22,830 nt of DNA from positions 1 through 22,830 of the IMG/VR virus record IMGVR_UViG_3300025487_000054; one strand, given 5' to 3'. The notes under the pieces were generated by a model, which worked only from the letters and a program-made list of their open reading frames with translations, was not told the origin of the DNA and ran no database searches. Position 1 is the first letter of the stretch, and every line of letters begins with the position of its first letter. Shown piece by piece: positions 1 to 7,292 of the stretch. The DNA comes from a virus. Both the position numbers and the translations under genes were made by a program.

Positions 1-2
1 TC

Positions 3-41
3 AATCCAAATATTCCTTCTACTCTTGCTCCTTACTTTTAA
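3..41 (+). CDS. 3' end of an upstream phage gene (partial)
   Basis: The first bases hold a short open stretch that ends in TAA at 39-41 and reads NPNIPSTLAPYF. This proline- and serine-rich, aromatic-ended tail is what many phage structural proteins end with. The gene starts outside the window, so its product cannot be named. A competing frame is open from 1 to 87 but gives an implausible leucine run, so I prefer this one. The direct repeat at 45-62 starts 3 nt after this stop. Confidence 0.4.
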   Translation, partial: NPNIPSTLAPYF

Positions 42-44
42 GCC

Positions 45-62
45 CAAGTCATCGGCTGGGTC
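45..62 (+). repeat. 18-bp direct repeat, copy 1 (second copy at 315-332)
   Basis: The 18 bases CAAGTCATCGGCTGGGTC occur here and again, identically, at 315-332 inside the DUF7936-like gene, where they encode QVIGWV. Here the same reading frame gives QVIGWV followed at once by a TAG stop. An exact 18-mer shared by two sites 270 bp apart is very unlikely by chance, so this is probably the remnant of a second, deleted copy of the downstream gene, or a recombination scar. Confidence 0.75.
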
Positions 63-88
63 TAGTGCGTTTTATATGGAGTTGTAAA

Positions 89-121
89 ATGTCGTCGAAT
101 AAGAACTTTTGTTATGTTTAA
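89..121 (+). CDS. possible 10-residue leader ORF (MSSNKNFCYV)
   Basis: The clearest Shine-Dalgarno sequence in this gap (GGAG, 78-81) sits 7 nt ahead of the ATG at 89, not ahead of the ATG at 114 that starts the recognisable protein. The resulting frame is only ten codons and its TAA (119-121) overlaps the first codons of the next gene. It could act as a translational-coupling leader, or be a leftover of the deleted gene suggested by the repeat at 45-62. No function can be assigned. Confidence 0.25.
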   Translation: MSSNKNFCYV

Positions 122-446
122 TATTATTTACACATGGACGATCACGCAGCTTGATTGTTACCCGTCCTATGCGGGACAGGCTGACGTTGTGTTTACGGTG
201 CATTGGACATACACAGGCACTGACGGAACAGCCACATCAAGCCTCAATGGCACGGTTAATTGCCGGTACATTGCTGGTGCACCATTTACGCCCTACAATG
301 AATTGACACAGGATCAAGTCATCGGCTGGGTCGTAGAAGCACTTGGCCCTAGCCAAATCGCCACATATCAAGGTATAATAGCCAACGAAATTGGCATCCA
401 AGAAGGCCCAACTCCCGTAACGCCTCCATTGCCATGGGTGAAGTAA
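114..446 (+). CDS. DUF7936-like small phage protein
   Basis: This 110-residue protein starts with a beta-rich segment (TWTITQLDCYP, residues about 8-18, then DVVFTVHW and TGTDGTATSS). It continues with PFTPYNELTQDQVIGWVVEA and ends in a proline-rich TPPLPW tail. That layout matches, from memory, a small protein family (DUF7936) common near the tail and fiber genes of environmental podo- and siphoviruses. Its biochemical role is unknown, and a virion or tail-associated role is inferred only from position. The ATG at 114 is chosen because the family begins just before the TW-I-T-LDCYP segment. Its own ribosome binding site is weak, so translation may depend on the tiny frame at 89-121. The stop at 446 lies one base before the tail-fiber start, so the two genes are probably co-translated. 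Confidence 0.75.
   Translation: MFNIIYTWTITQLDCYPSYAGQADVVFTVHWTYTGTDGTATSSLNGTVNCRYIAGAPFTPYNELTQDQVIGWVVEALGPSQIATYQGIIANEIGIQEGPTPVTPPLPWVK
315..332 (+). repeat. 18-bp direct repeat, copy 2 (first copy at 45-62)
   Basis: Identical to 45-62. Here the repeat lies in frame within the DUF7936-like gene and codes for QVIGWV, the conserved centre of its C-terminal helix. The preceding bases do not match those before copy 1, so identity stops at the repeat edges. Confidence 0.75.
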
Positions 447-447
447 A

Positions 448-1914
448 ATGACCAGTTCGTACACAACCAATAAGGGTTTGGAAAAGCCAGGATATAACGA
501 CTACGTTAACTCGTGGAACGTGCCGCTCAACAGCGACATGGACGTGGTTGATTCGTCCTTGGGCAGCACTTATTCGATTGCGCTTACGAACGCCAACGTC
601 AATTTGACGCAAACCAACTGCCAGAATGCCCGCATTAAGTTGACGGGTCTGTTGTCGGCAAACGTCACCATTTACTTTCCATCCGGTGTCGGTGGCTTTT
701 TCATTGTTCAAAATGCCACCACGGGCGCTTATACTGTCACTTTGGCCTCTGCTGGCGGCGGCACTTATGTGACAGCATCTGGTGGTGGTGGTATTACGCA
801 AAGCACGTTTATCTTTTCGGACGGCACAAACATCACTTTTGCGGACGACGTGCGCCTGCAATTGAATGCTGGTACGGGTATCTCAATCACGTCTGGCACC
901 AATCCGACAATCAGCAATACGGGTGTCCTGTCCTTCAATACCCGCACGGGTACGGTGTCGCTGACATCGGGGGACGTTACAGGCGCATTGGGGTATACAC
1001 CGCCAACACCTACTGGATCTGGTGCATCTGGCACTTGGGGCATCAATGTTACGGGTACGTCCTATAACATTACACAGTATACAATTAACCAAAGCGTTGG
1101 TACGGGCAATACGCCAAGTTTTACTGGCCTCAATGTTACTAACGGTGACTTGTATGTTTACCGTACAGGTGGAACTACAGGCGTTTTGTATCTTGGTAAT
1201 AGTGGAGCGCGGTATCTTTATTATGATGGCTCCAACTATCAAATGTCCGGCGCTGAATTATACGTCAATGGTGCCCTTGCTCTAAATACTGGCAATTACA
1301 ACAGCTACGCACCCACACTGACGGGTACGGGAGCCTTTGGCACTTGGGGCATTAACGTATCTGGCAATGCCGCTACGGTTACCAATGGCGTGTATAACAA
1401 TGGCGGCACATACGGCATCAACATTTCCGGCAATGCTGCAACTGTTACCAATGGCGTATACAACAACAGCGGAACTTATAGCATTAACATCACGGGCAGT
1501 TCTGGTTACGCATCGACTGCCGGGACTGCCAGTACAGTTTCTGGCGGTTATGTTTCCGCTGTCTATGCCGGTTCGGGCATTTCGGTTAATGCCAACCAAG
1601 GCGCGATTACTATCTCGTCCACACTTGCTGGCGGCACGGTAACATCCGTTGCAACAAACAACGGCCTTACAGGCGGCACAATCACCACAACAGGGACATT
1701 GGGCATAAACACAAACAACTCTGGTGGTGTAGGAGCTTATGCAGTTTACTTTGCGCCCAATAGCGGCGCGTTTACACAAAACGGCACATATTCTGCTGCG
1801 TCTATGGGGCAAAGTGCTGGAACTTGGCGTTGCATGTCAATCCAAGCGCAAATTACAGGTATTACATGCGGAACAGTAACTATGTCAGTCGCATTATTTA
1901 TAAGGACTGTTTAA
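448..1914 (+). CDS. tail fiber protein with tandem GTWGIN repeats
   Basis: This is a 488-residue receptor-binding-type protein. The N-terminus (YTTNKGLEKPGYNDYVNSWN, residues 4-23) matches the conserved start of many phage fibers that attach to the virion and is followed by an aspartate-rich DSDMD-like turn. A middle region rich in Thr, Gly, Ser and Asn holds GTWGIN-V/I-G repeats from about residue 195, with two full 22-residue copies at 298-341 and a partial copy after them. The C-terminus (AGTWRCM near residue 459, ending ALFIRTV) resembles fiber tips with a GTWR motif and a hydrophobic last strand. Composition and repeats predict a beta-structured trimer. The fiber probably binds the host surface. 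It starts one base after the preceding stop, and a small fiber-associated gene follows. Receptor specificity cannot be read from the sequence. Confidence 0.85.
   Translation: MTSSYTTNKGLEKPGYNDYVNSWNVPLNSDMDVVDSSLGSTYSIALTNANVNLTQTNCQNARIKLTGLLSANVTIYFPSGVGGFFIVQNATTGAYTVTLASAGGGTYVTASGGGGITQSTFIFSDGTNITFADDVRLQLNAGTGISITSGTNPTISNTGVLSFNTRTGTVSLTSGDVTGALGYTPPTPTGSGASGTWGINVTGTSYNITQYTINQSVGTGNTPSFTGLNVTNGDLYVYRTGGTTGVLYLGNSGARYLYYDGSNYQMSGAELYVNGALALNTGNYNSYAPTLTGTGAFGTWGINVSGNAATVTNGVYNNGGTYGINISGNAATVTNGVYNNSGTYSINITGSSGYASTAGTASTVSGGYVSAVYAGSGISVNANQGAITISSTLAGGTVTSVATNNGLTGGTITTTGTLGINTNNSGGVGAYAVYFAPNSGAFTQNGTYSAASMGQSAGTWRCMSIQAQITGITCGTVTMSVALFIRTV
1339..1500 (+). repeat. tandem 66-bp coding repeats in the tail fiber
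   Basis: Two consecutive 66-base units (1339-1404 and 1405-1470) and a partial third (from 1471) encode 22-residue repeats beginning GT-W/Y-GIN and containing GNAATVTNGVYNN. A diverged relative starts at 1030. Synonymous differences between units show that the protein repeat is under selection and is not a fresh DNA duplication. Such repeats commonly vary in number between related fibers. Confidence 0.8.
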
Positions 1915-1915
1915 A

Positions 1916-2164
1916 ATGGTTGTAACAGACGTTAAAAGCCCAGTTTACGCAAACGCAGAAAACACGCAAATAAATTGCAATGTAAAGTTTGAAGAAATTC
2001 CTGAATATTTTCCGTTTACTGCATCACCAACTGATCCTATGGATTATGGGCGTGAATTGTACGCACAACTTGTAGCTGGACAATGGGGCCAGATAGCACC
2101 TTATGTTCCTCCTGCGGCTCCGATAATTGATCCCGCAAAACAAGTTGGACCAAAGGTGCTGTAA
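1916..2164 (+). CDS. small tail-fiber-associated phage protein
   Basis: This 82-residue protein runs from an acidic N-terminus (MVVTDVKSPVYANAENTQI) through VKFEEIPEYFPFTASPTDPM to YGRELYAQLVAGQWGQIAPY and a proline/alanine-rich tail. The central pattern of hydrophobic VKFE, then PFTASP-DP, then YGRELY with a conserved tryptophan, recurs in small proteins encoded directly after phage tail fibers, often annotated as fiber assembly or XkdW-like. I do not recognise a catalytic motif. AAGGA at about 1902-1906 precedes the ATG at a usable distance. Its TAA shares one base with the ATG of the cupin gene (TAATG at 2162-2166), so the two are tightly coupled. A role in fiber assembly or adaptation is inferred from context only. 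Confidence 0.65.
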   Translation: MVVTDVKSPVYANAENTQINCNVKFEEIPEYFPFTASPTDPMDYGRELYAQLVAGQWGQIAPYVPPAAPIIDPAKQVGPKVL

Positions 2165-2430
2165 TGTTGCAATCAAAACCATTAGAACTTGGTAAATTAA
2201 AGGGCACTATCTACGACTTTCCCAATGTGGGAGACGAACTCCCGCTTCATGTTCATACGGAAGATGACGTTCATATTTCTATCTGTGCGAAAGGTTCTAT
2301 AAAAGCCTTTGGCGAAGGATGGGAAACTATTATATCTTCTGGTGCAGTACTTGACTGGGAAGCCGGTCAATATCATGGGTTCATTTCACTTGAACCTAAT
2401 TCTAGACTTGTAAACATCATAAAGGGTTAA
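2164..2430 (+). CDS. single-domain cupin protein
   Basis: This compact 88-residue protein has the features of a one-domain cupin. A first motif contains LPLHVH (His29, His31) with a third histidine at 37 (DDVHISICAKG). A second region contains GAVLDWEAGQYHGFISLEP with His71, and the last strand is LVNIIKG. Four histidines in cupin spacing suggest a bound metal ion, but the usual glutamate of motif 1 is not at its canonical position. The size fits a bare cupin core. Similar small cupins are found in phage tail-fiber neighbourhoods, where their role is not established; sugar or surface-ligand binding or modification would be plausible. The start overlaps the stop of the preceding gene by one base, so this gene belongs to the fiber operon. 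A non-enzymatic structural role is also possible. Confidence 0.75.
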   Translation: MLQSKPLELGKLKGTIYDFPNVGDELPLHVHTEDDVHISICAKGSIKAFGEGWETIISSGAVLDWEAGQYHGFISLEPNSRLVNIIKG

Positions 2431-2432
2431 AC

Positions 2433-2603
2433 ATGAATATCAATCTTACTTTGACTGTCGATGAATTGAACTACATCTTGAACGCTGTTGCGGCTCGTCC
2501 GTATGCAGAAGTGAAGGATTTGGTTGAAAAGATTCAAAAACAAGGTGCTGAAGAACTTGCAAAAGCTCAGGCTTCGCAGGCTCCAGAGCCTCCCACACAG
2601 TAA
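2433..2603 (+). CDS. 56-residue phage protein, helical with charged tail
   Basis: This short gene begins at the ATG two bases after the preceding stop. AAAGGG just upstream is a good ribosome binding site. The product starts MNINLTLTVDELNYILNAVA, continues with RPYAEVKDLVEKIQKQG, and ends in an Ala/Gln/Pro-rich tail (EPPTQ). The LTV-EL--IL-AL-RP--EV--LI-KI-KQ pattern is a familiar small phage protein encoded between the fiber and lysis genes of many environmental phages. It would form two amphipathic helices. No function is known to me. It lies between the cupin and the putative holin on the same strand and has no other good reading frame over it. Confidence 0.75.
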   Translation: MNINLTLTVDELNYILNAVAARPYAEVKDLVEKIQKQGAEELAKAQASQAPEPPTQ

Positions 2604-2619
2604 TTAAAAGGGTGCAGCC

Positions 2620-2802
2620 ATGATCGGCAAGCAAGAACACGGCGCCACATTAGACGCCGCTTTGGCTGGTGGGGCCATAACGATGCCCTTATGGGCAGCG
2701 GAATTAAACTTTTGGCTGCACCTTTTTATGGCAATAGGCGGTTCAATTTTAATTGCCTATCGTATTTGGATTTTAATTAAAAAATCTTATAACGGGGATT
2801 AA
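2620..2802 (+). CDS. small membrane protein, possible holin
   Basis: This 60-residue protein has a strong membrane span at about residues 31-54 (FWLHLFMAIGGSILIAYRIW, then ILI) followed by a short basic tail (KKS). A weaker hydrophobic stretch lies at about 13-27. AAAAGGG seven bases before the ATG is a good ribosome binding site. Size, the membrane span followed by a positive C-terminus, and its place two genes ahead of the muramidase all suit a holin or holin-like lysis protein. Small proteins of this type are too diverse to classify by sequence alone. It may act with, or oppose, the membrane protein encoded just downstream, since antiholin/holin pairs are common. The stop at 2802 is five bases before the next start. 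Confidence 0.6.
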   Translation: MIGKQEHGATLDAALAGGAITMPLWAAELNFWLHLFMAIGGSILIAYRIWILIKKSYNGD

Positions 2803-2807
2803 ATGAA

Positions 2808-3305
2808 ATGGATCTCGGCGTATTTGGAAAGTTGATTGAAAATGTGGCACCCACTATCGCAACCGCTTTGGGCGGCCCAGTGGCCGGAATGGCCGTCAAG
2901 GCACTGTCTACGGCTCTCTTGGGTCACGGTGACGGGTCTGAAGACGACATTAGAAATGCGCTGGCAAATGCTACCCCTGACCAAATAACGGCCATCAAAA
3001 AAATCGATGCCGATTTTAAGGTGCAAATGAAGTCGTTGGACATTGATCTTGTGAAGATTGCAGCCGATGACCGCGCGAATGCACGCAATTATGCCATTCA
3101 AACACATGACTTGACCCCTCGCGCATTGGCAGTAGTCATTGTTGTTTGTTATGGCCTCGCTCAATATTTCTTGTTCACGCATGTCATTGACGCCTCAATG
3201 AGGGAATTGGTTGCCCGCGTTTTGGGGACGATTGATGGCGCCTTGATGCTTGTCCTTTCGTATTATTTTGGCAGCAGCCACCAACATTCTTCCAATGGAG
3301 AATAA
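2808..3305 (+). CDS. GTA-type 3-TM holin family protein
   Basis: This 165-residue protein resembles the holin family first described for release of gene transfer agents. It has an N-terminal hydrophobic, glycine-rich segment (about residues 13-39). A charged central region follows (ITAIKKIDADFKVQMKSLDI) leading into the family-typical DDRANAR at 87-93. Two clear membrane spans come next, at about 106-124 (ALAVVIVVCYGLAQYFLF) and 138-153 (VLGTIDGALMLVLSYY), then a short tail with YYFGSS. The expected role is timed permeabilisation of the inner membrane so that the downstream muramidase reaches the peptidoglycan. ATG 2808 is preferred to the out-of-frame ATG at 2803, and CGGGG about ten bases upstream can serve as ribosome binding site. 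The muramidase ATG follows its stop by one base. Confidence 0.85.
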   Translation: MDLGVFGKLIENVAPTIATALGGPVAGMAVKALSTALLGHGDGSEDDIRNALANATPDQITAIKKIDADFKVQMKSLDIDLVKIAADDRANARNYAIQTHDLTPRALAVVIVVCYGLAQYFLFTHVIDASMRELVARVLGTIDGALMLVLSYYFGSSHQHSSNGE

Positions 3306-3306
3306 A

Positions 3307-3900
3307 ATGAATTTTGTGGGTGAAGCCAAAAAGCTTGTGTCGGCTGACTTTATGACTGTTGCGGATGAATTGGATGTCGATAGCGCGGCCCTGCGGGCTG
3401 TGTTGACTGTTGAAACAGGCGGGAGTGGGTTTGATGCTGCGGGACGTCCTAAGGCGCTGTTTGAGCGTCATTACTTCTATAAATTCTTGGCTGACAGACC
3501 AGATATTCAGGCTGACGCCGTCGGGCGTGGTCTTGCGTACCCTAAGTGGGGAGAAAAGCCTTACCCTAAAAATTCTGACGGTGTTTACGCTGAAATTAGT
3601 GCTGCCTGCGACATCGATTTGGACGCGGCTCTGCGATCAACTTCGTGGGGTTTGGGCCAAATTATGGGCAATAACCATAAAATGGTGGGTTTTGATACAG
3701 CAGAAGATATGGTCAAAAACGCCATGGAGTCGGAACTGAACCAACTTCGGCAAATGGCGGCATTCATCAAGGCAGCGGGGTTGCTTGATGAACTTCAAAA
3801 TAAAAATTGGGCTGCATTTTCTAAGGGTTATAATGGCCCTCAATATGCACAAAACCAATATGACGTAAAATTGGCTGATGCGTACAACAAGTTTGCGTGA
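3307..3900 (+). CDS. endolysin, N-acetylmuramidase family
   Basis: This 197-residue protein belongs to the N-acetylmuramidase family formerly called DUF3380. Diagnostic stretches are AVLTVETGGSGFDAAGRPK (residues about 31-49, with candidate catalytic Glu36), LFERHYFYKFL, the WGLGQIMG block followed by an NH pair, and AAFSKGYNGPQYAQNQYDVK near the C-terminus. It should cleave the glycan strands of host peptidoglycan at lysis. The catalytic domain fills the protein, with no cell-wall-binding module and no signal peptide, so export would depend on the upstream holins. The frame is open from 3250, but ATG 3307 is chosen because GGAG at 3297-3300 lies ahead of it and it directly follows the holin stop. 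It is the last gene of the lysis block. Confidence 0.93.
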   Translation: MNFVGEAKKLVSADFMTVADELDVDSAALRAVLTVETGGSGFDAAGRPKALFERHYFYKFLADRPDIQADAVGRGLAYPKWGEKPYPKNSDGVYAEISAACDIDLDAALRSTSWGLGQIMGNNHKMVGFDTAEDMVKNAMESELNQLRQMAAFIKAAGLLDELQNKNWAAFSKGYNGPQYAQNQYDVKLADAYNKFA

Positions 3901-3906
3901 TATACT
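3898..3906 (+). promoter_or_regulatory. possible extended -10 promoter element
   Basis: The sequence TGATATACT matches an extended -10 element (TG, one base, then TATAAT with one mismatch) and overlaps the end of the muramidase gene. It lies 30 bp ahead of the adaptor ATG in one of the few gaps of the late operon. No convincing -35 box is found at normal distance, so this is only a candidate internal late promoter. Confidence 0.25.
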
Positions 3907-3935
3907 CCGCGAAATGCTAACACGGGCGCTAAAAC

Positions 3936-4652
3936 ATGACAACGGGCTTAACATATTCTCAGTATGTCACGCAGATAGCGACCATGGCCGTTGTGCCAGA
4001 GACAGACCCTAATTACGTCATTATCTTGCCGCAGATGATCACGTTTGCGGAAAACATGATTTGCCGCGACTTAGACTTTTTATCTACGCAAGGCTCGCGC
4101 ACCTATACAATGACGACTGGCGTTAGCCAATTAACGATCCCGACGTCCGACTTCATCACCATACAGACCGTGTCGGTGACGTCGGGAACCAACACCATTC
4201 CTCTATTGCCGGTGGCCAAAGAATACATTCAAAACGTGTATGGCGGCAGCGGCTTTAATGGCCTCCCGTCACTTTTTGCCGTGTATGGTGGCGACTTGGC
4301 CACGACCGGCAACACAAGCCAATACATCATTGTCGCGCCATGGCCCGACCAGAACTATCCCACGCTGATTACGGGCACCATGCGCCCCGCAAGCTTGTCG
4401 GCGACAAATACGACCTCCTTCATTAGCACATACCTGCCAGACCTCTTGATCATGGCTAGTATGGTTTACATATCCGCATACCAACGCAATTTTGGCCGTG
4501 CGAATGATGATCCGCAAATGGCCATCACTTACCAAGGTGAATACCAGAGGTTGCTGTCTGCGGCTCAAGTGGAAGAGGCACGCAAAAAATTCCAAAGCGC
4601 CGCGTGGACGTCTTATTCACCTGCTTCGGCAGCTTCTCCGACAAGGGGATAA
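3936..4652 (+). CDS. head-tail adaptor protein (SU10/T7 gp11-like)
   Basis: This 238-residue protein has the layout of podovirus adaptors that sit below the portal and connect it to the tail nozzle. The N-terminal helix (YSQYVTQIATMAVV) and helix ILPQMITFAENMICRDLDFL are followed by a beta-rich middle (SRTYTMTTGVSQLTIPTSDF, then a paired strand ending PLLPVAKEYIQNVYG). The C-terminal helical part contains TYLPDLLIMASMVYISAYQRNFG and EYQRLLSAAQVEEARKKFQS. The LPQMI-FAE--I-RDLDFL segment and the PDLLI-ASM-Y---YQRNFG segment are what I recognise from this family. The nozzle gene starts four bases after its stop, the usual adaptor-nozzle order. AAGGGG at its end serves as ribosome binding site for the nozzle. 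Confidence 0.82.
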   Translation: MTTGLTYSQYVTQIATMAVVPETDPNYVIILPQMITFAENMICRDLDFLSTQGSRTYTMTTGVSQLTIPTSDFITIQTVSVTSGTNTIPLLPVAKEYIQNVYGGSGFNGLPSLFAVYGGDLATTGNTSQYIIVAPWPDQNYPTLITGTMRPASLSATNTTSFISTYLPDLLIMASMVYISAYQRNFGRANDDPQMAITYQGEYQRLLSAAQVEEARKKFQSAAWTSYSPASAASPTRG

Positions 4653-4655
4653 GCC

Positions 4656-6941
4656 ATGCCCCACGCCGCCCTTAAATTGATACCTGGCGTTGATACACAA
4701 AAGACGCCCGCATTGAATGAAGTCGCTCTTTCGAAAACCAACTTGATTCGGTTTTTGCCTGACCGGTCAGGCCTTGGTTTGCCACAAAAATTGGGCGGTT
4801 GGACAAGATATTACCCCAACACAATTGCGTCGCCAGTCCGCAACATGAAGGCTTGGCAAGACTTGAATGGTGTGCAACGTCTTGCTGTTGGAGCCGAATT
4901 ATCTTTGTCTGTTATTTATAACGGCATCAACCAAGACATTACGCCAAAACAAACTATTTATGTTTTGATTCCACCGTTTACGACAACGTCCGGATCGACC
5001 GCAATCTCAATGAAAATTAACTCAAGTCTTGCAAACACTTACAGCTATATTTATTATGTGACGCCTGTATCTGTCGGCGGTGCAAAACTTTTCGGTGCCT
5101 ATACAATTGACAATGTCATTGACGCCAATGACTTCCAAGTCAATGCCGAGACGCCCGCAACATATACAAACGTGCAAACTGCCACGATCAGCAATGCGTC
5201 GCCTGCGGTTATTACAGTTGCCGCAGCGCCAGCTAGCGGCACGGTCGTTAAATTTACAACGACTGGCACATTGCCGACTGGCATAACGGCTGGAACAACT
5301 TATTTTGTCCGCAATCTAACATCGACGACGTTCAACATTTCTTTGACGCCAAGTGGGTCATTGATCAATACGTCGTCTGCCGGATCCGGCACACACACTG
5401 CCACGTTCCCTGGCCAAGTTGCATATTATCAAACATCAATTGGTTTGCCGACGATAACCGTAACATTTCCGAATCACGGCCAAGTTGTGGGCGCGCAATT
5501 GGCCGTCAATCCCGCGACGACCGTTGGCGGCGTAACGCTGACCGGAACATACACTGTGGTTTCGGTTGTCAATTCAAACACATTCACTTTTACGGCTTCA
5601 AACACTGCCACATCAACGGCTGGAGCCTTTGAAAACAACGGTTACGTTGAAGCCATTATTTATTATGCCACCGTCCCTCAGCCTGCTGGTTCTGGTTATG
5701 GTGTCGGTGGTTATGGCGTAGGCGGTTATGGCACCGGCTCTGGCATCACGCCGACCGCAGGAACGCCCATTACGGCCACTGATTGGACTTTGGACAATTG
5801 GGGCGAATATTTGTTGGCTTGCCCCACAGGCGGCCCCATTTACGTTTGGCAACCTTATGGTGTCATTCAAAATGCTCAAATCATTGACAATGGCCCCTTG
5901 GCCAATACGGGCATGTTTGTCGCCATGCCGCAACGTCAGGTCATTGCTTATGGCTCTACCGACACAGGCCAGTTGGATCCCCTTCTTGTTCGCTGGAGTG
6001 ATGTCGAAGATTATACGGTATGGACTGCGACAGCGACAAATCAAGCGGGCGAATATCGCATTCCGACAGGCAGTTTGATTGTTGGCGCCATACAATCAAA
6101 CCAACAAGGCTTGCTTTGGACAGATATTGACCTTTGGTCCATGCAATACATTGGATTTCCTGACGTTTATGGCTTTAACAAAGTCAAAACGGGGTGCGGT
6201 TTGTATGCGCGCGGTGCTGCGGCCAATTTGGGCGGCGTGACCTATTGGATGAGCCAAAAACAATTTTTCAGTTATTCTGGCGGCGACCCCAATACAATTC
6301 CGTGCCCTGTGTGGGACGTTGTATTTCAAAACCTCAATCAAGGCACAGATGCAAACGGATTGCCGTATACGAATCGCATTCGTTGCGCGACAAATGCTCA
6401 ATTTAACGAAGTGGCTTGGTATTACCCATCTGTTGCAGGTAATGGCGAAGTGGACAGTTACGTCAAATTTAACACTGTCTTGCAGCAGTGGGATTACGGT
6501 TCTTTGTCCCGCAGCGCGTGGGTTGACCAATCTGTTTCTGGGCCGCCGATTGGTGCTGATCCATCGACTGGTTACATTTATCAGCACGAAATAACAAATG
6601 ACGCCGACGGGCAGGCCATGTTGTCCAGCTTCCAAACCGGCTATTTTGAAGTGTCTGAGGCAGATAATTTGGTATTTCTTGACCAAGTTTGGCCTGACAT
6701 GAAATGGGGGCAATATAGCCAACCCCAAAATGCGACTGTTGAAATTACGTTCTACTCGACCAATTACCCAGGCGATACGCCAATAGCGTATGGCCCGTAT
6801 AACATGACGCAGGCGGTTGAATATATCAGCACGCGGATTAGGGGTCGTTTGATTGCCATTAAGGTCTCCAGCAATGACGTTGGGACATTTTGGCGTTTGG
6901 GTGACATCCGCTATCGCTTTCAACCAGATGGACGGTTCTGA
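4656..6941 (+). CDS. tail nozzle / DNA stabilization protein (T7 gp12, P22 gp10-like)
   Basis: This 761-residue protein begins with LIPGVDTQKTPALNEVALS and KTNLIRFL, then LGGWTRYYPN: the characteristic start of podovirus nozzle/stabilization proteins. Residues about 110-345 are an insertion of beta-rich modules, one with ATISNASPAVITV through GTTYFVRNLTSTTFNISL and another with GVTLTGTYTVVSVVNSNTFTF. A glycine/tyrosine stretch (GYGVGGYGVGGYGTGSG, about 347-363) then leads into the propeller-like core: WTLDNWGEYLLACP, YVWQPYG and WSDVEDYTVWTATATNQAGE. The C-terminus ends in WRLGDIRYRFQPDGRF. It should form the hexameric tube that closes and opens the DNA exit channel. The inserted modules may decorate the outside of the tail. 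Its TGA overlaps the next ATG by one base. Confidence 0.85.
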   Translation: MPHAALKLIPGVDTQKTPALNEVALSKTNLIRFLPDRSGLGLPQKLGGWTRYYPNTIASPVRNMKAWQDLNGVQRLAVGAELSLSVIYNGINQDITPKQTIYVLIPPFTTTSGSTAISMKINSSLANTYSYIYYVTPVSVGGAKLFGAYTIDNVIDANDFQVNAETPATYTNVQTATISNASPAVITVAAAPASGTVVKFTTTGTLPTGITAGTTYFVRNLTSTTFNISLTPSGSLINTSSAGSGTHTATFPGQVAYYQTSIGLPTITVTFPNHGQVVGAQLAVNPATTVGGVTLTGTYTVVSVVNSNTFTFTASNTATSTAGAFENNGYVEAIIYYATVPQPAGSGYGVGGYGVGGYGTGSGITPTAGTPITATDWTLDNWGEYLLACPTGGPIYVWQPYGVIQNAQIIDNGPLANTGMFVAMPQRQVIAYGSTDTGQLDPLLVRWSDVEDYTVWTATATNQAGEYRIPTGSLIVGAIQSNQQGLLWTDIDLWSMQYIGFPDVYGFNKVKTGCGLYARGAAANLGGVTYWMSQKQFFSYSGGDPNTIPCPVWDVVFQNLNQGTDANGLPYTNRIRCATNAQFNEVAWYYPSVAGNGEVDSYVKFNTVLQQWDYGSLSRSAWVDQSVSGPPIGADPSTGYIYQHEITNDADGQAMLSSFQTGYFEVSEADNLVFLDQVWPDMKWGQYSQPQNATVEITFYSTNYPGDTPIAYGPYNMTQAVEYISTRIRGRLIAIKVSSNDVGTFWRLGDIRYRFQPDGRF

Positions 6942-7285
6942 TGCCAGCTTCACTTGACGATCTTTTAACGGCGCAAAAGAACGGTGTGACAGCCATCAAT
7001 GGTGTCGCAAACGCAAATTTGTTTTTGGCCGGTAAAACGTCTGCACCTGCCGTTACGTCCGCGACACTTGTTCGCTCTGGTGCTGGTTGGGTTGCAAAAG
7101 TGTCAGTTACGGTTGCCGGATCTGCTTCGGGGACTATTTATGACAGCCTATCAACCACGTCTCCAACATTGCCAATTGCCATTATACCAAACACAGTTGG
7201 GATTGTTACGGTCAATTTGCCTGTGACAAATGGGATTGTGTTTGTCCCTGGGTCTGGCATGACTGCCACCGTAAGTTATTCGTGA
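6941..7285 (+). CDS. small beta-rich virion-associated protein
   Basis: This 114-residue protein opens with MPASLDDLLTAQKNGVTAIN, a sequence start I have seen repeatedly next to nozzle genes of environmental podoviruses. It continues as a Thr/Val/Ser-rich beta domain (about residues 35-114: SATLVRSGAGWVAKVSVTVA, then GSASGTIYDS and a final TATVSYS strand). A head or tail decoration or nozzle accessory role is likely from location, but the family has no assigned function that I know of. The start shares one base with the nozzle stop (TGATG at 6939-6943), which implies coupled translation and matched production. GAGGA at its 3' end is the ribosome binding site of the next gene. Confidence 0.7.
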   Translation: MPASLDDLLTAQKNGVTAINGVANANLFLAGKTSAPAVTSATLVRSGAGWVAKVSVTVAGSASGTIYDSLSTTSPTLPIAIIPNTVGIVTVNLPVTNGIVFVPGSGMTATVSYS

Positions 7286-7292
7286 GGACGCC

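Noticed and set aside
1-87. Open frame 1-87 in the first reading frame as the upstream gene's end
   Set aside because: It gives an unnatural run of leucines; the frame ending at 41 gives a more plausible phage protein terminus.
1339-1500. CRISPR-like regularly spaced repeats
   Set aside because: The repeats are coding, in frame, diverged at synonymous positions and contiguous without unique spacers.
1282-1812. 176-codon minus-strand frame opposite the fiber repeats
   Set aside because: Its repetitive VYAIGNS-type sequence is a direct antisense image of the fiber's tandem repeats.
3250-3306. Upstream start extending the muramidase by 19 residues
   Set aside because: It would overlap the holin gene out of frame; ATG 3307 has GGAG ahead of it and gives the family's usual N-terminus.
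6096-6953. 285-codon open frame on the minus strand
   Set aside because: It lies wholly opposite the nozzle gene, has no ribosome binding site or recognisable motif, and its residue mix is that of an antisense reading.
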